Assembly: GCA_019828565.1 (NCBI GenBank)
Contig: JAHDYR010000011.1
Span: 124,001 to 188,000 of the forward strand
Direction: 5' to 3'
Length of the DNA: 64,000 bases
Origin: Carpediemonas membranifera
Taxonomy: Eukaryota > Fornicata
Shown here: in pieces, positions 41,818 through 53,974 of the stretch
Position numbering within the stretch: position 1 is the stretch's first letter
Layout: each line of letters starts with the position of its first letter
Made by a program: the position numbers and the translations under genes
Notes under the pieces: model-generated
What the model was told of the DNA's origin: nothing
Seen by the model: only the letters and a program-made list of their open reading frames with translations
The model's database searches: none

Positions 41818-44800
41818 TTACAAATAGCCCGGCGTGCGGCTGCCGAGGGCGGGTGATAGGTCCCTGCTCGTCATGCGGCTGTGGCTCACGGCCGAGCGGG
41901 TCAACCCACTAGGGCGAGACGCCTCGTGTTCGCGGGCACGGTAGCCGGTCTGGCTGTCGCGCTGAGCCTCCCTGAACGACGTACTGGTTAGATCACGGGT
42001 GCGGGAGAGCGTGCTTGAAGAAAGGGCGCCATCCCTACCGCGGCTAGCAGCACGAACCGAGGTAAACTCAGTCAGAGTCGAGGCGGCTGGCTCGGGAGGG
42101 ACCAGGTGGGCGAGACCCTGCCGCTCGAGAATATGCCGAAGCCTGGCAGTGTATTGCCGCAGCGTGGTCAACCGACCCTCGACCCCGGCCACTCGCTGCT
42201 GCTGGGCGGTCTGCATGCGGCGGGTCGACTCGAGCTCAGCCTCGGCGGCCCTGAGCTTGGATTGGAGCCGGGCGTCGTTCTGGCCCATGGTGGTCGAATA
42301 CTGCGACTCCAGCGCCCTCTTCTCCGTGGCCACAGAGGACTGGAGCACGCGGAGCTCCTGCTGGAAGCGGAGGGAGTCTTGGCGCCGGCCAGACCGCTCC
42401 TCCTGCAGCTTACGGTCGAGCTCGCGGGAATCTGTCTCGCTGGTCTGGGCGAGTGTCTGGTTGGCCGCCTTGGCATCCCCCAGTTGCCGCTTGAGTGCGT
42501 CAATCTCGCCCTGGAGCTCAGAGACCTTAGTCGAGCCTTCTCTGCGGTCCTCGTCCTGCTCAGCCCGCGTGTCGTCGAGCTCTCTGGTCTGGTCCATGTG
42601 CTCTCTCAGCAGGTCATCGTACCTCGTCTGGAGCTCCTCATGGTCGGCCAGCAGCTGCTCATGGTCAGCCGTGAGCTCCTGGAGGTCAGTGATGGTCGAA
42701 TCGCGCTCGACCACGTCAGCTTTGAGGCTCTTGACCGTCTTATTGAGACTCTCTATCTCCTCGTCGAGGCTGGCTTGGGTGTCTCTGCCACTCTGCTGGG
42801 CCTGGGCGAGGGTCTTGCTGAGAGACTCGGCCTCCTTCGACAGTGAGTCGACCTCGCCCTCGAGCTCGGCGATCCTCTGGCTGAGTCTGGCCGACTCGGA
42901 CATCAGCTTGTCCTTCTCCGCCTGGGCGTCTTCTTTGGTCGCCTTCAGCTCTGCTTCGAGGGCCTCGATGTCGCCATGGAGCGCATTTCTCTCGTCTTGC
43001 TCGAGCTGCAGCTGGTGGGCGTGCTGAGCCGCATCGTCCTCAAGCTGGGCCTGCACCATGGCGTGGCTCTCCTCAGCAACCTCTGCCCGCCGTCTGAGGG
43101 CGTCCATCTCTGCGGTCAGGTTCGCCTTGTCCGTGGCCCGACCCGTCTGCTCCTCCTTGAACAGCTCCCAGGACTCGTCCAGCTCACGGTGGAGTGCCTT
43201 CGAGTCGGCCTCGGTCCTGCGGCACTGCTCCTTGTGCTCGGCCTCGAGGCGGGAGAGCTGCTCTCTGGCCGACTTCAACTCATCGGCAAGAGAGGCGGCG
43301 CGGGTCTCGGCGTCTCTGGCGTCGCGCTTGGCGGCTGAGAGCTGCTTGGTCAGCGTCTCAACCTTGGCCGCGCGTCCATCCGCCTGCTTATTGAACCCAG
43401 CCCTCTCCTCCGCGGCCCTGGCCTCCATGCGGGCCTGGTCGGCCTTCCTCTGGGCCTCGGCCGTCTCTGCCTGTCTCTCGGCCATCTCGAGCGCCTCAGT
43501 GAGCTGGGCAATCCTGCTGCTCGCGTCACTCAGCTCTGCCTGGGCCCATGCGAGCTTCTCATCGGCTGTGTGCTCGGCCTCCTCTGCCTGGGCGATCGCC
43601 TGGGTCAGCTCCTCCTCGACCTCGGCCGCCCTGGCCTCGGCCCTGGCCCTGTCGTCCTCCGCCTGGTCCTTCTCGAGTCGAACCCGGCTGGTCTCGCTGT
43701 GGGCCTCCTCCAGCTCCACGGCATGCTCCGTAGCGGTGGTCTCGAGCGTCCTGCGCCACTGTGCCTTCTCTCTTTCAAGCTCGTCGACCAGGTCTTCCTT
43801 CTCGGTCGAGAGGGTGGCGTTGTTGAGCTCAGCGTCGGTCAGGGTGTCCTGCAGCTCGTTCCTCTGCGAGGTGAGGAGCTCCACCTGCGTGGCCAGGTCC
43901 TCATTACGAGCCTTGAGGTCGGCCGCCTCGTTGGCAAGCTGGTCGGCCTTCCGTTGGGCCGTTCCGAGCTCCATGCGGTGCTCCTCCTCGAGATCCTCCG
44001 TCTGGATGGCGTGGGTGTCCTTCAGGGCCTGGATCATCGTCTTCAGCGTCTGAACCTGACGCTGGGTCGACTCCAGCTCGGCGTGGAGCCGTGCCATGTT
44101 ATCACTGGCACTTCCTCTCGCATCCTCGGCGGCCTGGACGCGGTCCTGATACGACGCGAGGTCCAACTCGAGAGCAGCGACCCTGTTTGTCAGCTCCTCG
44201 CGCTCCGAGGCCGCCTGGTCTTCTCGGACCGCGTGCTCCGAGGCCATCTCCTCGATCTCCGTCTGCATGCGGCTGACCTCCCTGTCCCTCGAGTCCAGGT
44301 CGACCCGGAGGTCTGAGAGCGTTGACTGGGTGACGTCGAGCTGGTGCAGCGTGTCGTTGAGCTGGGAGGTCTTCTCCTCATACTCAAGCTTAAGCTGCTC
44401 GTACGCCTCTGCGTGTGCCTGCTGCTCGTCCAAGAGACGCTCCTCGTACTGCGCGCCGTTGGTACGGTGTTCGTCGCTGAGCCGCTCGATCTCCATCTCG
44501 TGCTCGGCGATGGTCGCCCTCAGCTGGGCCACCTGAGTCTCGAACTGCCGTGTAGTCGACTCGAGCAGCGAGCGGGATGACCGGAGCTCCTTCTGGAGCC
44601 CCTCGTTCGTCTCCTCGAGGGCCATGGTGTCCGCGATGCTCCGTTCACGGAACGAGTCGAGCTCCTCGCGGACACGGTGAAGCTCCTCGTCAGCGTGGGT
44701 TGCACGGTCGGTTGCGATCTTGCTGCGACCCTGCTCGTCTGCGAGCTCGGCCCTGAGCTGGGAGAGCTGGTCACGGTGGGCTGCGTCCGCCAGGGCAGAC

Positions 44801-45456
44801 TGAGTCTGGTCGTCAGCCAGCTCGGCCTGGAGCGAGGAACGCTCATCGAGGGCGTCAGACAGCTGCTTAGACATACGGTTGATCTCCGCGCGAGATTCGT
44901 CGAGCGTGCTCTGGAGACGGTCCATGGTTGCCGTCTTTTCCCTCATTTCGGCCTCAAACTGCTTCTGCGCCTTGGCTAGAGCGGCTGTTTGCTGCTTGCG
45001 GATGGTCCCGTTCTCCTTGACGAGCTCCGCAATGCGGGTGTCCCGGCTTCTTATGTCGTTCGACCGGGCGGCGAGCTGGTCTTCCATGGAACGGACCTTA
45101 GCCTGGGCGGTGGCTAGGAGCTTCTCTTGGGAAACCTCGCGTTCGTGAGTGTCGGCCTCGAGGTTCTTGAGAGTGGTCTGGAGTTTTTTCAGCTCGGTGT
45201 CCTTGGAACGGAGCGTTTGGTCGTTCACGGCCGACTGGCGGTTGGTACGGTCAACAAGGCGCTGCAGTTCAGAAATTTCGCGCTTGTGATCCCTGTTCAG
45301 CTGCGAGATACGCTGTTCCAAGCTGATTTTCTCTTGCTCGAACATATCACGCTCGGTCTTCATGTCCTGGAATGTATTTGCTTGCTTCTTGTATCGCCGG
45401 AGATACTCCTGGCGCAAGCTATCCATTTCCGACACGAGATTATCCTCTGCCGTCAT
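41818..45456 (-). CDS. Large coiled-coil protein, about 1212 residues
   Basis: ATG 45456 (MTAEDNLVSEMDSLRQEY). Residues about 5-1090 are almost unbroken heptad coiled coil, very rich in E, Q, L, R, A and D (EEVDSLSKEAESLSKTLAQAQ type). A short Ser/Arg-rich tail ends in ALGSRTPGYL. No motor, CAP-Gly or kinase domain is visible. Such proteins serve as golgins, centrosomal/basal-body scaffolds or flagellar-root fibres; the sequence does not decide. AATAAA follows the stop at about 10 nt. Upstream frames on both strands are unresolved, so a missed 5' exon is possible. Confidence 0.8.
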   Translation of the reverse strand: MTAEDNLVSEMDSLRQEYLRRYKKQANTFQDMKTERDMFEQEKISLEQRISQLNRDHKREISELQRLVDRTNRQSAVNDQTLRSKDTELKKLQTTLKNLEADTHEREVSQEKLLATAQAKVRSMEDQLAARSNDIRSRDTRIAELVKENGTIRKQQTAALAKAQKQFEAEMREKTATMDRLQSTLDESRAEINRMSKQLSDALDERSSLQAELADDQTQSALADAAHRDQLSQLRAELADEQGRSKIATDRATHADEELHRVREELDSFRERSIADTMALEETNEGLQKELRSSRSLLESTTRQFETQVAQLRATIAEHEMEIERLSDEHRTNGAQYEERLLDEQQAHAEAYEQLKLEYEEKTSQLNDTLHQLDVTQSTLSDLRVDLDSRDREVSRMQTEIEEMASEHAVREDQAASEREELTNRVAALELDLASYQDRVQAAEDARGSASDNMARLHAELESTQRQVQTLKTMIQALKDTHAIQTEDLEEEHRMELGTAQRKADQLANEAADLKARNEDLATQVELLTSQRNELQDTLTDAELNNATLSTEKEDLVDELEREKAQWRRTLETTATEHAVELEEAHSETSRVRLEKDQAEDDRARAEARAAEVEEELTQAIAQAEEAEHTADEKLAWAQAELSDASSRIAQLTEALEMAERQAETAEAQRKADQARMEARAAEERAGFNKQADGRAAKVETLTKQLSAAKRDARDAETRAASLADELKSAREQLSRLEAEHKEQCRRTEADSKALHRELDESWELFKEEQTGRATDKANLTAEMDALRRRAEVAEESHAMVQAQLEDDAAQHAHQLQLEQDERNALHGDIEALEAELKATKEDAQAEKDKLMSESARLSQRIAELEGEVDSLSKEAESLSKTLAQAQQSGRDTQASLDEEIESLNKTVKSLKADVVERDSTITDLQELTADHEQLLADHEELQTRYDDLLREHMDQTRELDDTRAEQDEDRREGSTKVSELQGEIDALKRQLGDAKAANQTLAQTSETDSRELDRKLQEERSGRRQDSLRFQQELRVLQSSVATEKRALESQYSTTMGQNDARLQSKLRAAEAELESTRRMQTAQQQRVAGVEGRLTTLRQYTARLRHILERQGLAHLVPPEPAASTLTEFTSVRAASRGRDGALSSSTLSRTRDLTSTSFREAQRDSQTGYRAREHEASRPSGLTRSAVSHSRMTSRDLSPALGSRTPGYL

Positions 45457-46062
45457 TTCAAACGAGTTTCTGCATAAACTGCACATTCTCGGATATCGTC
45501 TGGAGCGTCTGGGTGTGGATGACGCAGATGCTCGCCCCGCGCCAGACCCCGATGCCCACCTCATGGGTTTCAACCCGGGTGCTCGGGCTCTGGGTGGATT
45601 CTTCATCCGCCACCCAGATGGCACCACCAGCTCCGGTGTGGTCCCGAAGTGTGGGTACACCAAGACCCCCAGCTTCGCGTTCGACATGACTCCTGCGTCA
45701 TTCAAAAGTACAAATCTAGATAGTCTACAAAACTCGATTAGGTTTGTGCTCCTCCACGAGCAGGAAATATTCGACGCTGGGATGGTCAAGAGCTTCCGCA
45801 GAGTGCGCCTGACGAACCACATCTTGCGTCAAAAGCACTTCCACAGAGCTGGGGAGCAGCTTGCTCGCACCCTAGGCTGGACTCCTCGGCGACTCCCTCG
45901 CAGTATTGCCCCTCCCCGGGCAGCCCCCACCAGGCTGGTTGTCTTCTACGGAAGCGCTAGATTCAAGACGCCCCGTCGGGTGCATCCATGCGCGCCGTAT
46001 GGTCGCTTTGCAAAACCACTACCACACATCATGAGACTTTCAACAACACTGCTGAAGTGCGG
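45457..46062. other. Unresolved region with competing open frames on both strands
   Basis: On the minus strand the coiled-coil frame stays open upstream to 45822 without helpful ATG context. On the plus strand a frame is open from about 45362 to 46066 (ARALGGFFIRHPDGTTSSG, RAGEQLARTLGWTP). GC-rich third positions slightly favour the plus strand. No family is recognised. It could be a small gene, a 5' exon of the zinc-ribbon gene, or a 5' UTR. Confidence 0.25.
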
Positions 46063-46413
46063 ATGACTAACGAGTTCCGAACCTCACTCGTCTGCCCCTT
46101 CTGCCGCGCGAGGTTCCGTAGAACTCGCTACACGAGGCGCACGATGCGATGCCACAACCCGAATTGTCAAGGTGCTCCATGGTACAGACAGCAACGCCTC
46201 AATTCCAATCCTACATCCACTTGGCTCAATCTCTCCCACAGAGACAAGACTGCTGCACAGAACATCTTGGATTGCGGCCTCATGACGGATGCACAGTATC
46301 AAGCCAGTGCTTTCAGAAATCCAAGACCTCCAGCCCGTCTTCCCAACTATAACCCCAATACACCAATTACGGCTAACCAGCCGCTAGTCTTCGCCTCCGG
46401 GCAAGCTAATTGA
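46063..46413 (+). CDS. Small zinc-ribbon protein, hypothetical
   Basis: 116 residues from ATG 46063. CPFCRARFRRTRY (C-x2-C) and CHNPNCQG (C-x4-C) form a probable zinc ribbon at residues 10-35. The remainder is Pro/Asn-rich and ends QPLVFASGQAN. No further homology. An upstream open frame (to 45988) could extend it. Confidence 0.45.
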   Translation: MTNEFRTSLVCPFCRARFRRTRYTRRTMRCHNPNCQGAPWYRQQRLNSNPTSTWLNLSHRDKTAAQNILDCGLMTDAQYQASAFRNPRPPARLPNYNPNTPITANQPLVFASGQAN

Positions 46414-46618
46414 AGTGGAGAGACGCAGTGCTTGCACTGTGCACTCTATGATACTTCACGGATATCGTCTACTCAGGACGAATGAAGGGTCTCCTGACTA
46501 CTATGTCCCAGTAGTGCTTCCACTATTCTTCATATATGAAGCCTTGGTTTGTACAAAATGATGTCTTCATGATCAGACTACGACTACTCCACACGACCAG
46601 TGTTGGACAAATACAAGT

Positions 46619-48073
46619 TTACGCCTTGACCTTCATATCCATCGTGAGCACGACATAATCAGACGCGTAATACACCTGGGCGTCCGAGAAATCGATGTCC
46701 ACAAGAAGAGGCAGGAAGATGCCCATCTGGTGAGCATTTCCACTGTCCTGCATCTTATTAAAGAACGGCACAATACTCTTCTCAATGAACAGCTTGGCGA
46801 GGGGAGTGATAGGCGTGACCGAGACAGTTCCGACAGAGGATGAGACGACGGAGATCGTCTGGTTATATGGCTTGTGCTCAAGGGCTACACGGCTGCGGTC
46901 GGTTTGAAGATAGGGCGTGGCGGCAGTGCCGATGCGGAAGTTAAGCACGACAACGGGATCGGCGACACCGTCAACCATGAACAGGAAATCAACATCATAC
47001 TCGACGTAGACGGCGGCGGGGAAGATCTTGGAGGTAGGGGCTTCAGTGGCGATGACCTTGAACGTCATATCAGAGTTAGGGTGAGCGGTGGCAAGGCCGG
47101 GGATGCGGGAGGCCCACATCTTGGTGTTGAACCAGCTCTGCATCTGGGAAGGGGCATCGTCCTTCACCAGAGTCGTGTTGAAAACACCGCCGTTAAAGTG
47201 CGTGAAGAAATCGCTGGCCCAGACCTCGTTGGAGAAGAAAAGCTGCAGGTCCTGCCCATTGTGGATGAGAGGCATGTCAGTTGCAGGAGTGAATTGGGGA
47301 AGAGCGGCGTGGCTGTCAACATCGACAACCTGGCCGTCGATGCCGAAGGTGAGGCTGCTCTTTGTGAATTTCACGGCCGAGTCCCATGTGAGCCTTTGGT
47401 CGAAGGAGGCGAAGTCATCCATTGGAGAGTAGCGGGGCCACTTCTCCAGACGCTGGTTGATGGTGCTCTGGACAGCTGGGGGCAGAGCCTTGGCGAACTC
47501 ATCGTTGAGGGCGCGAACGACTGATGACTTGAAGATCGAGATGAAAACGTCGTAAAGCCAGCTAGCCCCACCGTGAAGGGTCAGATCGAGGTCACCGATG
47601 TTGACTACGATGTCGCTGAGCTTGATCTGTGGGCGATCATCGTCGGTACGGACCATTGTGGCGTGAAGCTCGATGACCATCTTCTTAAGCTGGGCGTCGG
47701 CAGTGCCTGCGTCGTGGGCGTGTGGGAAGCGCTGCTGCTGGTAGCTCCAGTCAAGAGTGATATCAGCGTTGGCGTTCTCAAGAACGATCAGGAAGTAGCC
47801 CTTGCTCGCCTCAACGTTGGCAATGAACTTGTCGACGTTCAAAGATTGGACTGTGATGCTAGACATCTGATAGTTGATGTCTCCGATGATGGTCTTCTCA
47901 GTGCCAGTAACATCAGGGACCTTAAGGCCTTGAAGCTGGGATAGGACTGGCGCTACCATCGTATTGATCCAACAGGTGAGGCCGTTGTTCGTGAGCGTAA
48001 CCTCATAGCCAGGATCGGTGTCTGCAGCTGCAAAGCATACTGCGAGAAGCAAAAAGACTGCAATTAGCTTCAT
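46619..48073 (-). CDS. BPI/LBP-family lipid-binding protein, secreted
   Basis: 484 residues with a clear signal peptide (MKLIAVFLLLAVCFAAADTDPG). The mature part follows the BPI fold: an N-terminal half with SSITVQSLNVDKF and LKLSD-type amphipathic beta-strands (IKLSDIVVNIGDLDLTLHGG), a central bridge, and a C-terminal half (MGIFLPLLVDIDFSDAQVYYASDYVVLTMDM). Such proteins bind lipopolysaccharide or other lipids in secretory or digestive compartments; in bacterivorous protists a role in handling prey lipids is plausible. The stop is followed by AAC (TAAAC). Confidence 0.75.
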   Translation of the reverse strand: MKLIAVFLLLAVCFAAADTDPGYEVTLTNNGLTCWINTMVAPVLSQLQGLKVPDVTGTEKTIIGDINYQMSSITVQSLNVDKFIANVEASKGYFLIVLENANADITLDWSYQQQRFPHAHDAGTADAQLKKMVIELHATMVRTDDDRPQIKLSDIVVNIGDLDLTLHGGASWLYDVFISIFKSSVVRALNDEFAKALPPAVQSTINQRLEKWPRYSPMDDFASFDQRLTWDSAVKFTKSSLTFGIDGQVVDVDSHAALPQFTPATDMPLIHNGQDLQLFFSNEVWASDFFTHFNGGVFNTTLVKDDAPSQMQSWFNTKMWASRIPGLATAHPNSDMTFKVIATEAPTSKIFPAAVYVEYDVDFLFMVDGVADPVVVLNFRIGTAATPYLQTDRSRVALEHKPYNQTISVVSSSVGTVSVTPITPLAKLFIEKSIVPFFNKMQDSGNAHQMGIFLPLLVDIDFSDAQVYYASDYVVLTMDMKVKA

Positions 48074-48490
48074 TCAATTGTGGGCAGGTTGTTGTTTTCG
48101 AATGGATGCAGGATCAAGATCACGAGATTTTCCAGATATAAACTGAGGTCTAACTTGACTGGTGATGCTTCCTAAGGCCGCGAGGGAGTGAACCCTAGCT
48201 AGCATGTCATGTTTTGACCCGTTTTGTCATGCAGGGCAAATCTGCGAAAGAGGCTACAGGTGCAAGAATCATCGCAGGGGCCAGGGAAAGAGCTGGGCTG
48301 GGCCTAGTCCAAGCAACCAAACACCAAACAATCAGCCTGTGCAGAAACGGAGAGTTCTGATCCTGTCCTCAGGTGGCATTGGATTGGTGTGGCGAGGGTC
48401 GGCCTGTGCAATTATACTCTTCCAATCGGTGTCGACCTTATATGTGTGATTATTGAAGCTGAGGGAGTCTCACAAGGAAGCGTATTTTGT
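48074..48490. other. Intergenic, 417 bp
   Basis: Between the start of the BPI-like gene and the end of beta-tubulin. No supported gene or motif. Confidence 0.4.
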
Positions 48491-49828
<1,338 letters not shown>

Positions 49829-50580
49829 TTTCTGTGTAGGAAGTGTGAAATTTTGCCATTTCATTGGTCCTCTCAATGATTCTCTCAACAATGCTGCAAA
49901 AGCAGAGCATCAAGAGCTTATGAGCATTGTGAAGCTCAGGCGCCAGCCTGGACCTCAATTCATGGCTTTGTTGAAACAAACGAAGTATGTGTCGAAGTGA
50001 CGACTCCGCCGCAGAATTTCCACAGTCGCAAGAATTTCTGCCATGCTCTAGATTAACCATGTCAAGGAGATTGCAGTCAAGTTGAGTGCCGCCGAGAATA
50101 GTGTGGGGGTATTGGGTCGCCGTAATGTGTTAGGTAGTCAAGTTAAAGGCCATATCGACAGCTGGCCGACCGACACACCTTTGGGCGAACCTGGGAATAA
50201 CTCGGTTACGGTTTCTCCAACACGGCCGTAAACCAAGAATAGCAGCTACATGAGCATTGGGAGATCACCGTTGAGTCTGTTTCTCTCGAGATCCCACCTT
50301 TTTGTCAGCGGCAATACAAGTTGACATGAAAACGCGTACTGGTCAACTTCGCTACTCAGATGATGCTTGAGGTGATTCATGCAACGCAACCCACCACACC
50401 ATGATGGTTACAGCAGTAATCTCAGAAATAAATTTTCTGAGCAGGAAATGCATCATTTGCGGAATCGACAAGGTCAAGTGTGCCCTAGTAATACCAGACT
50501 CGCAGGTCTTGTCCCAACACTGACTTCCCTTAAAATGCTCATTTGCAAGAAAAAAGCTGAACTCACGATTGTGCTTTGAA
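49829..50580. other. Divergent promoter region, 752 bp
   Basis: Between beta-tubulin and RanBP1. Moderately AT-rich; short frames only. No box recognised. Confidence 0.4.
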
Positions 50581-51156
50581 ATGGAGCAGCAGGAGGAGAC
50601 ACACAAGCCCGATGTTGTTGATACCGAAGATATCTTCTTCTCTATTCGTGCTAAGCTTTGGCGCCTTGACAGCAGCGCCAACGAGTGGAAGGAGCGCGGC
50701 GTTGGCGAAGCTCGCATTCTTCACCACAAGGAGAGTGGGTGGTACCGCGTAGTGATGCGCCGCGATAAGACACACAAGGTTTGCGCTAATTTCGTCGTTC
50801 ACCCTTCTATTACTCTTGCCCCGAGCGCTGGCTCTGATCGTTCTTTCGTTTTCACATGCAAAGACTACGGCAGCGAGGGTGAAATCACTGAGGAAATCTT
50901 CGCGATCAAGCTCCAGACTCCTGAGCTTGCTACCGAGTTCCTCGGCAAGATGAAGGAGGCCCAGGAGCACATGGAGAAGGTTATCGAGGCCATGCAGGCC
51001 AAGAAGGCTGATGAGCCCGCGGAGCCTGCCGCCGAGGAGCCTAAGGAAGAGGCCAAGGAGGAGAAGGAGGAAGAGAAGAAGGAAGAGGAGCCCAAGGCTG
51101 AGGAAGAGAAGGCTGAGCCAGAGGAGGAGAAGAAGGAAGAGGAGGCTAAGGAATAA
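50581..51156 (+). CDS. RANBP1: Ran-binding protein 1
   Basis: 191 residues. Ran-binding domain about 10-135: EDIFFSIRAKLWRLDSSANEWKERGVGEARIL is the classic RanBD start, then VMRRDKTHKVCANFVV and an EEIFAIKLQTPELATEF helix. A low-complexity Lys/Glu/Pro/Ala tail (about 140-191) replaces the usual NES region. RanBP1 binds Ran-GTP and stimulates RanGAP, releasing cargo in nuclear transport. The stop TAA is part of AATAAAG. Confidence 0.92.
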   Translation: MEQQEETHKPDVVDTEDIFFSIRAKLWRLDSSANEWKERGVGEARILHHKESGWYRVVMRRDKTHKVCANFVVHPSITLAPSAGSDRSFVFTCKDYGSEGEITEEIFAIKLQTPELATEFLGKMKEAQEHMEKVIEAMQAKKADEPAEPAAEEPKEEAKEEKEEEKKEEEPKAEEEKAEPEEEKKEEEAKE

Positions 51157-51414
51157 AGCACTGCGATGTTACGCGACTGCGACAGCATGAGAGAAGCTCA
51201 GGAAGCTGCTTAGGGTTGAGAAGGCTGGATCGACTGTCAATCATTCACGAGCAGATGGACTGTCTACGGCCCCCACCGCGTCCAGAAGGTCTTGAAGGCA
51301 TTGATACGTATGCAAATGGTTCGTTTACTCCGGTCCTCTCGTTATGAAGTCCTAGACGCCGTGTGCCCTGCGAAAGCATCGTCGCTTCCCTCTCTCCTTT
51401 TCGACAAGGTGGAT

Positions 51415-53849
51415 ATGTCCTTTGAGACCGCGCTGTACTCCTCTGGCATCTCTCCAGTAAGCCCTAACACCGCGAACTTCAAGACGCTTCTCCAGGAAGA
51501 AGCCCGTCTTTCATCCGAGTTCAGAGCCGTACGTCCAGTCGACCAGCACCACTCACACAGCTAGCAGCGCGCCAGGCAGACCGGGACAACTGCAAGAGCC
51601 TGATGGACTTCACTGACCCCTCTTTTTTCACCGAGACGTTTGACATTTGGAAGCATCTTGAACCATACTTCATTGCTGACGCTGCGCTGGATGAGGTGGC
51701 CAACGAACTGACTTCTCAGGTAGACATCGTAGAGCAGGACCTGACTCGTACGATCCTTTTGCATCGTGACGACTTTATGGATCATTTGTCTCGACTGGGC
51801 AACGTTCATAGTCAGCTGGCAACCGTGAACGCCCTTATCTTCAGCGTTAGAAGAAAGCTTAAGCCTCTACTAGACGAGTCCGACAAGGCATGCATCGGGG
51901 CGATGTCGCGTGAGATTTGCCAAGGTCGGGTAACGATTGAGAGAGATATAGAGCTCCTCGAGATCCTGAAGGCGATTGAGACCATCGACGACAGCCTCCA
52001 AGCTGTGCCCAACGCTCCTGTTGCTGACCGCACTAGCCTTCTCCTCTCGGCGCTGGACGGCCTGGCAACACTTCCCGCTGGACTGAGGATCACCGCGGCC
52101 TTGAGCAAGCGAGCCATGGCTGCCTCCTCAGCACTCGTCCGTTCACACAACGGCCAGCTTCTGAACGCGCTCGTTGCTGTGGACAGCAGCGACTGCGGCA
52201 CCGCTGTTGGCGAGATCAGTCGTGTTCTTAGTGTGAGTGGCGCTATGGCGGATCTCATTGGTCGACTTGCGGATAGCTCAAACAAGGGAACCACACTCGC
52301 ATCCAAGACTATCGCCGGTCGGTTCCTGAGCGAAATCGCCCAGGCGATTGATTCCAAGATCTCTGCTGATGACGTCAATCCCGCCGAACTTCCCGTCATT
52401 CTTGCGGAAGTCAGCGAGATCGTCCAGAAGTTTGCAACTCACTACACAGGCATCGTGGCCACTATTTTCGCCAAGTACAGCGAAGAGCCTCCATCCCCAG
52501 CCATGGCAGCCTTCGGACGAGCCCTTGTGTCGGCTGGCCCCGAGCTTTTCCGTGGTATTGACAGCCAGCTGTGTGACGCCCTGTCCTGGTGCGAACCGAT
52601 GCTTACCGAGGGCATCGAATCCTTGGTGACCAACCTTGACCCAGTTCAGGCGATGGCCCAGGCGCTGTCGTCGACGTGGCATGGGGCGTGTATGGAACTG
52701 AGCGCACCAGAGGCCCACGGGTTCTTCGGATCTGAACCGGTGCCGGGCGAGCTTGCTTTCTCATTGGGTGACGAGCCCGAGGAGGCGGCCACCGTTGTCC
52801 GAAAGATCGTCGGTAATATGGTCGTCAGGAATCACTCTACCGTCGCCGCACAGCTCGTTGAGTGCCTCCACGCATCAGATTACTCCGCAATCAGATTCGC
52901 TGATCTCCCCGACGCATCATCGCCCCACAACCTCGATCTTGACACCCTCGTCACGCTAGTCTCACCCGAGCTGACCAAGCAGGGGCTTGTGGCTGTGCTC
53001 AGCTCCTGTAGACTGCTCGGTGTGGAGATTGAGCCGATTCAGTCAAAACATCATACCGTATCTATCGGATCTGGGAGATATGTTGTGACTCTGGCGGAGT
53101 TGACAATTGCTGTGGGTCTGGTACACTATACGATGACATCCAGGGCATACGAACCGGTCGCCGCCCTCGCTGCCAACTGCGGCAAGGGTCTGGTGGCAGC
53201 TTACTGCAGCAATGTTCGCTCCTCTCTGCTGGGTGCCAAGGCAGTGGAGAGAAAGCAGTTGAGGGCGATCACGTCGAAGCATTTGGTGTCGGCCGCGTCT
53301 GCCTCTGCTTTCCTGCTGAAGTTGCTGTCTTGCTTCGTCACATCGCTCACGCCGTTAACTATTGAAGATGCTGGCGGACTTGACGATCTCACACGTATCA
53401 AAACAGATCTATTCAATCTCAGAAGAGATATTCTAGACAAGGTCGTGGAGATTGTGACGATGCGCGTGCAGACGCACGTGCCGCACTGGTTCTCTTGTAT
53501 CGCTGCCGGTGAGAAGAGTGGAATCAAGTCCGCCAAGGAGGTGGCTGGGCTACTAGTGAAGGAGGTGACCACTGTAGGGTCGATTGTTGGACACGGGCTG
53601 GAGGAGGAGGAGGCCCATGCGGTGATTGGTCGTGCTCTTATTGCTTTCCTAGAGACGATGAAGATTTTCTCGGGCAAGATCGATGCACTCATTGCTACTG
53701 AGTCTAACCTCGCTCCAGTATTCAGTCCGCAGGCGAGACTCATCATGAAAAGCATCGCTGACGCCTTCCCATGGTTCACGAAAGTCACGGAGGCGCAGGC
53801 TGTTATGGGCAGCGACGAATGGGCTCGTAAGCTGAGTGAGCTTCCATGA
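51415..53849 (+). CDS. Vps54/Vps50-like tethering-complex subunit
   Basis: Two exons, 51415-51528 and 51561-53849, about 800 residues. After a short N-terminus, DFTDPSFFTETFDIWKH and the helical block DIVEQDLTRTILLHRDDFMDHLSRLGNVHSQLATV follow the Vps54/Vps50 N-terminal pattern (LD-VE--I-RQI--RS--FF-A---L--L). The rest is all-helical with no other domain, as expected for a CATCHR tether. The GARP/EARP complex captures endosome-derived vesicles at the Golgi or recycling endosomes. Vps54 versus Vps50 cannot be decided. The first exon's ATG is the only good start before the coiled region. Confidence 0.65.
51529..51560 (+). other. 32-nt spliceosomal intron
   Basis: GTACGT…CACTCACACAG. Removal joins RA|LAARQADRDNC in phase 0 and supplies an ATG to the long second exon. 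Confidence 0.75.
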
Positions 53850-53974
53850 GCGGGTTACGAGTGATGGCTGATATCTTCGATACGATAAATTTGATCGATA
53901 TCCGATCCGATCTGCGAAGGCTTGTAGTAGCTTAGAGCCACAAGAATACTACAGTGGAAACGACAAAGCAGGTC

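Noticed and set aside
41999-44316. Long plus-strand ORFs across the large coiled-coil gene
   Set aside because: Ser/Leu/Arg-rich shadows of Glu/Leu/Gln codons on the opposite strand.
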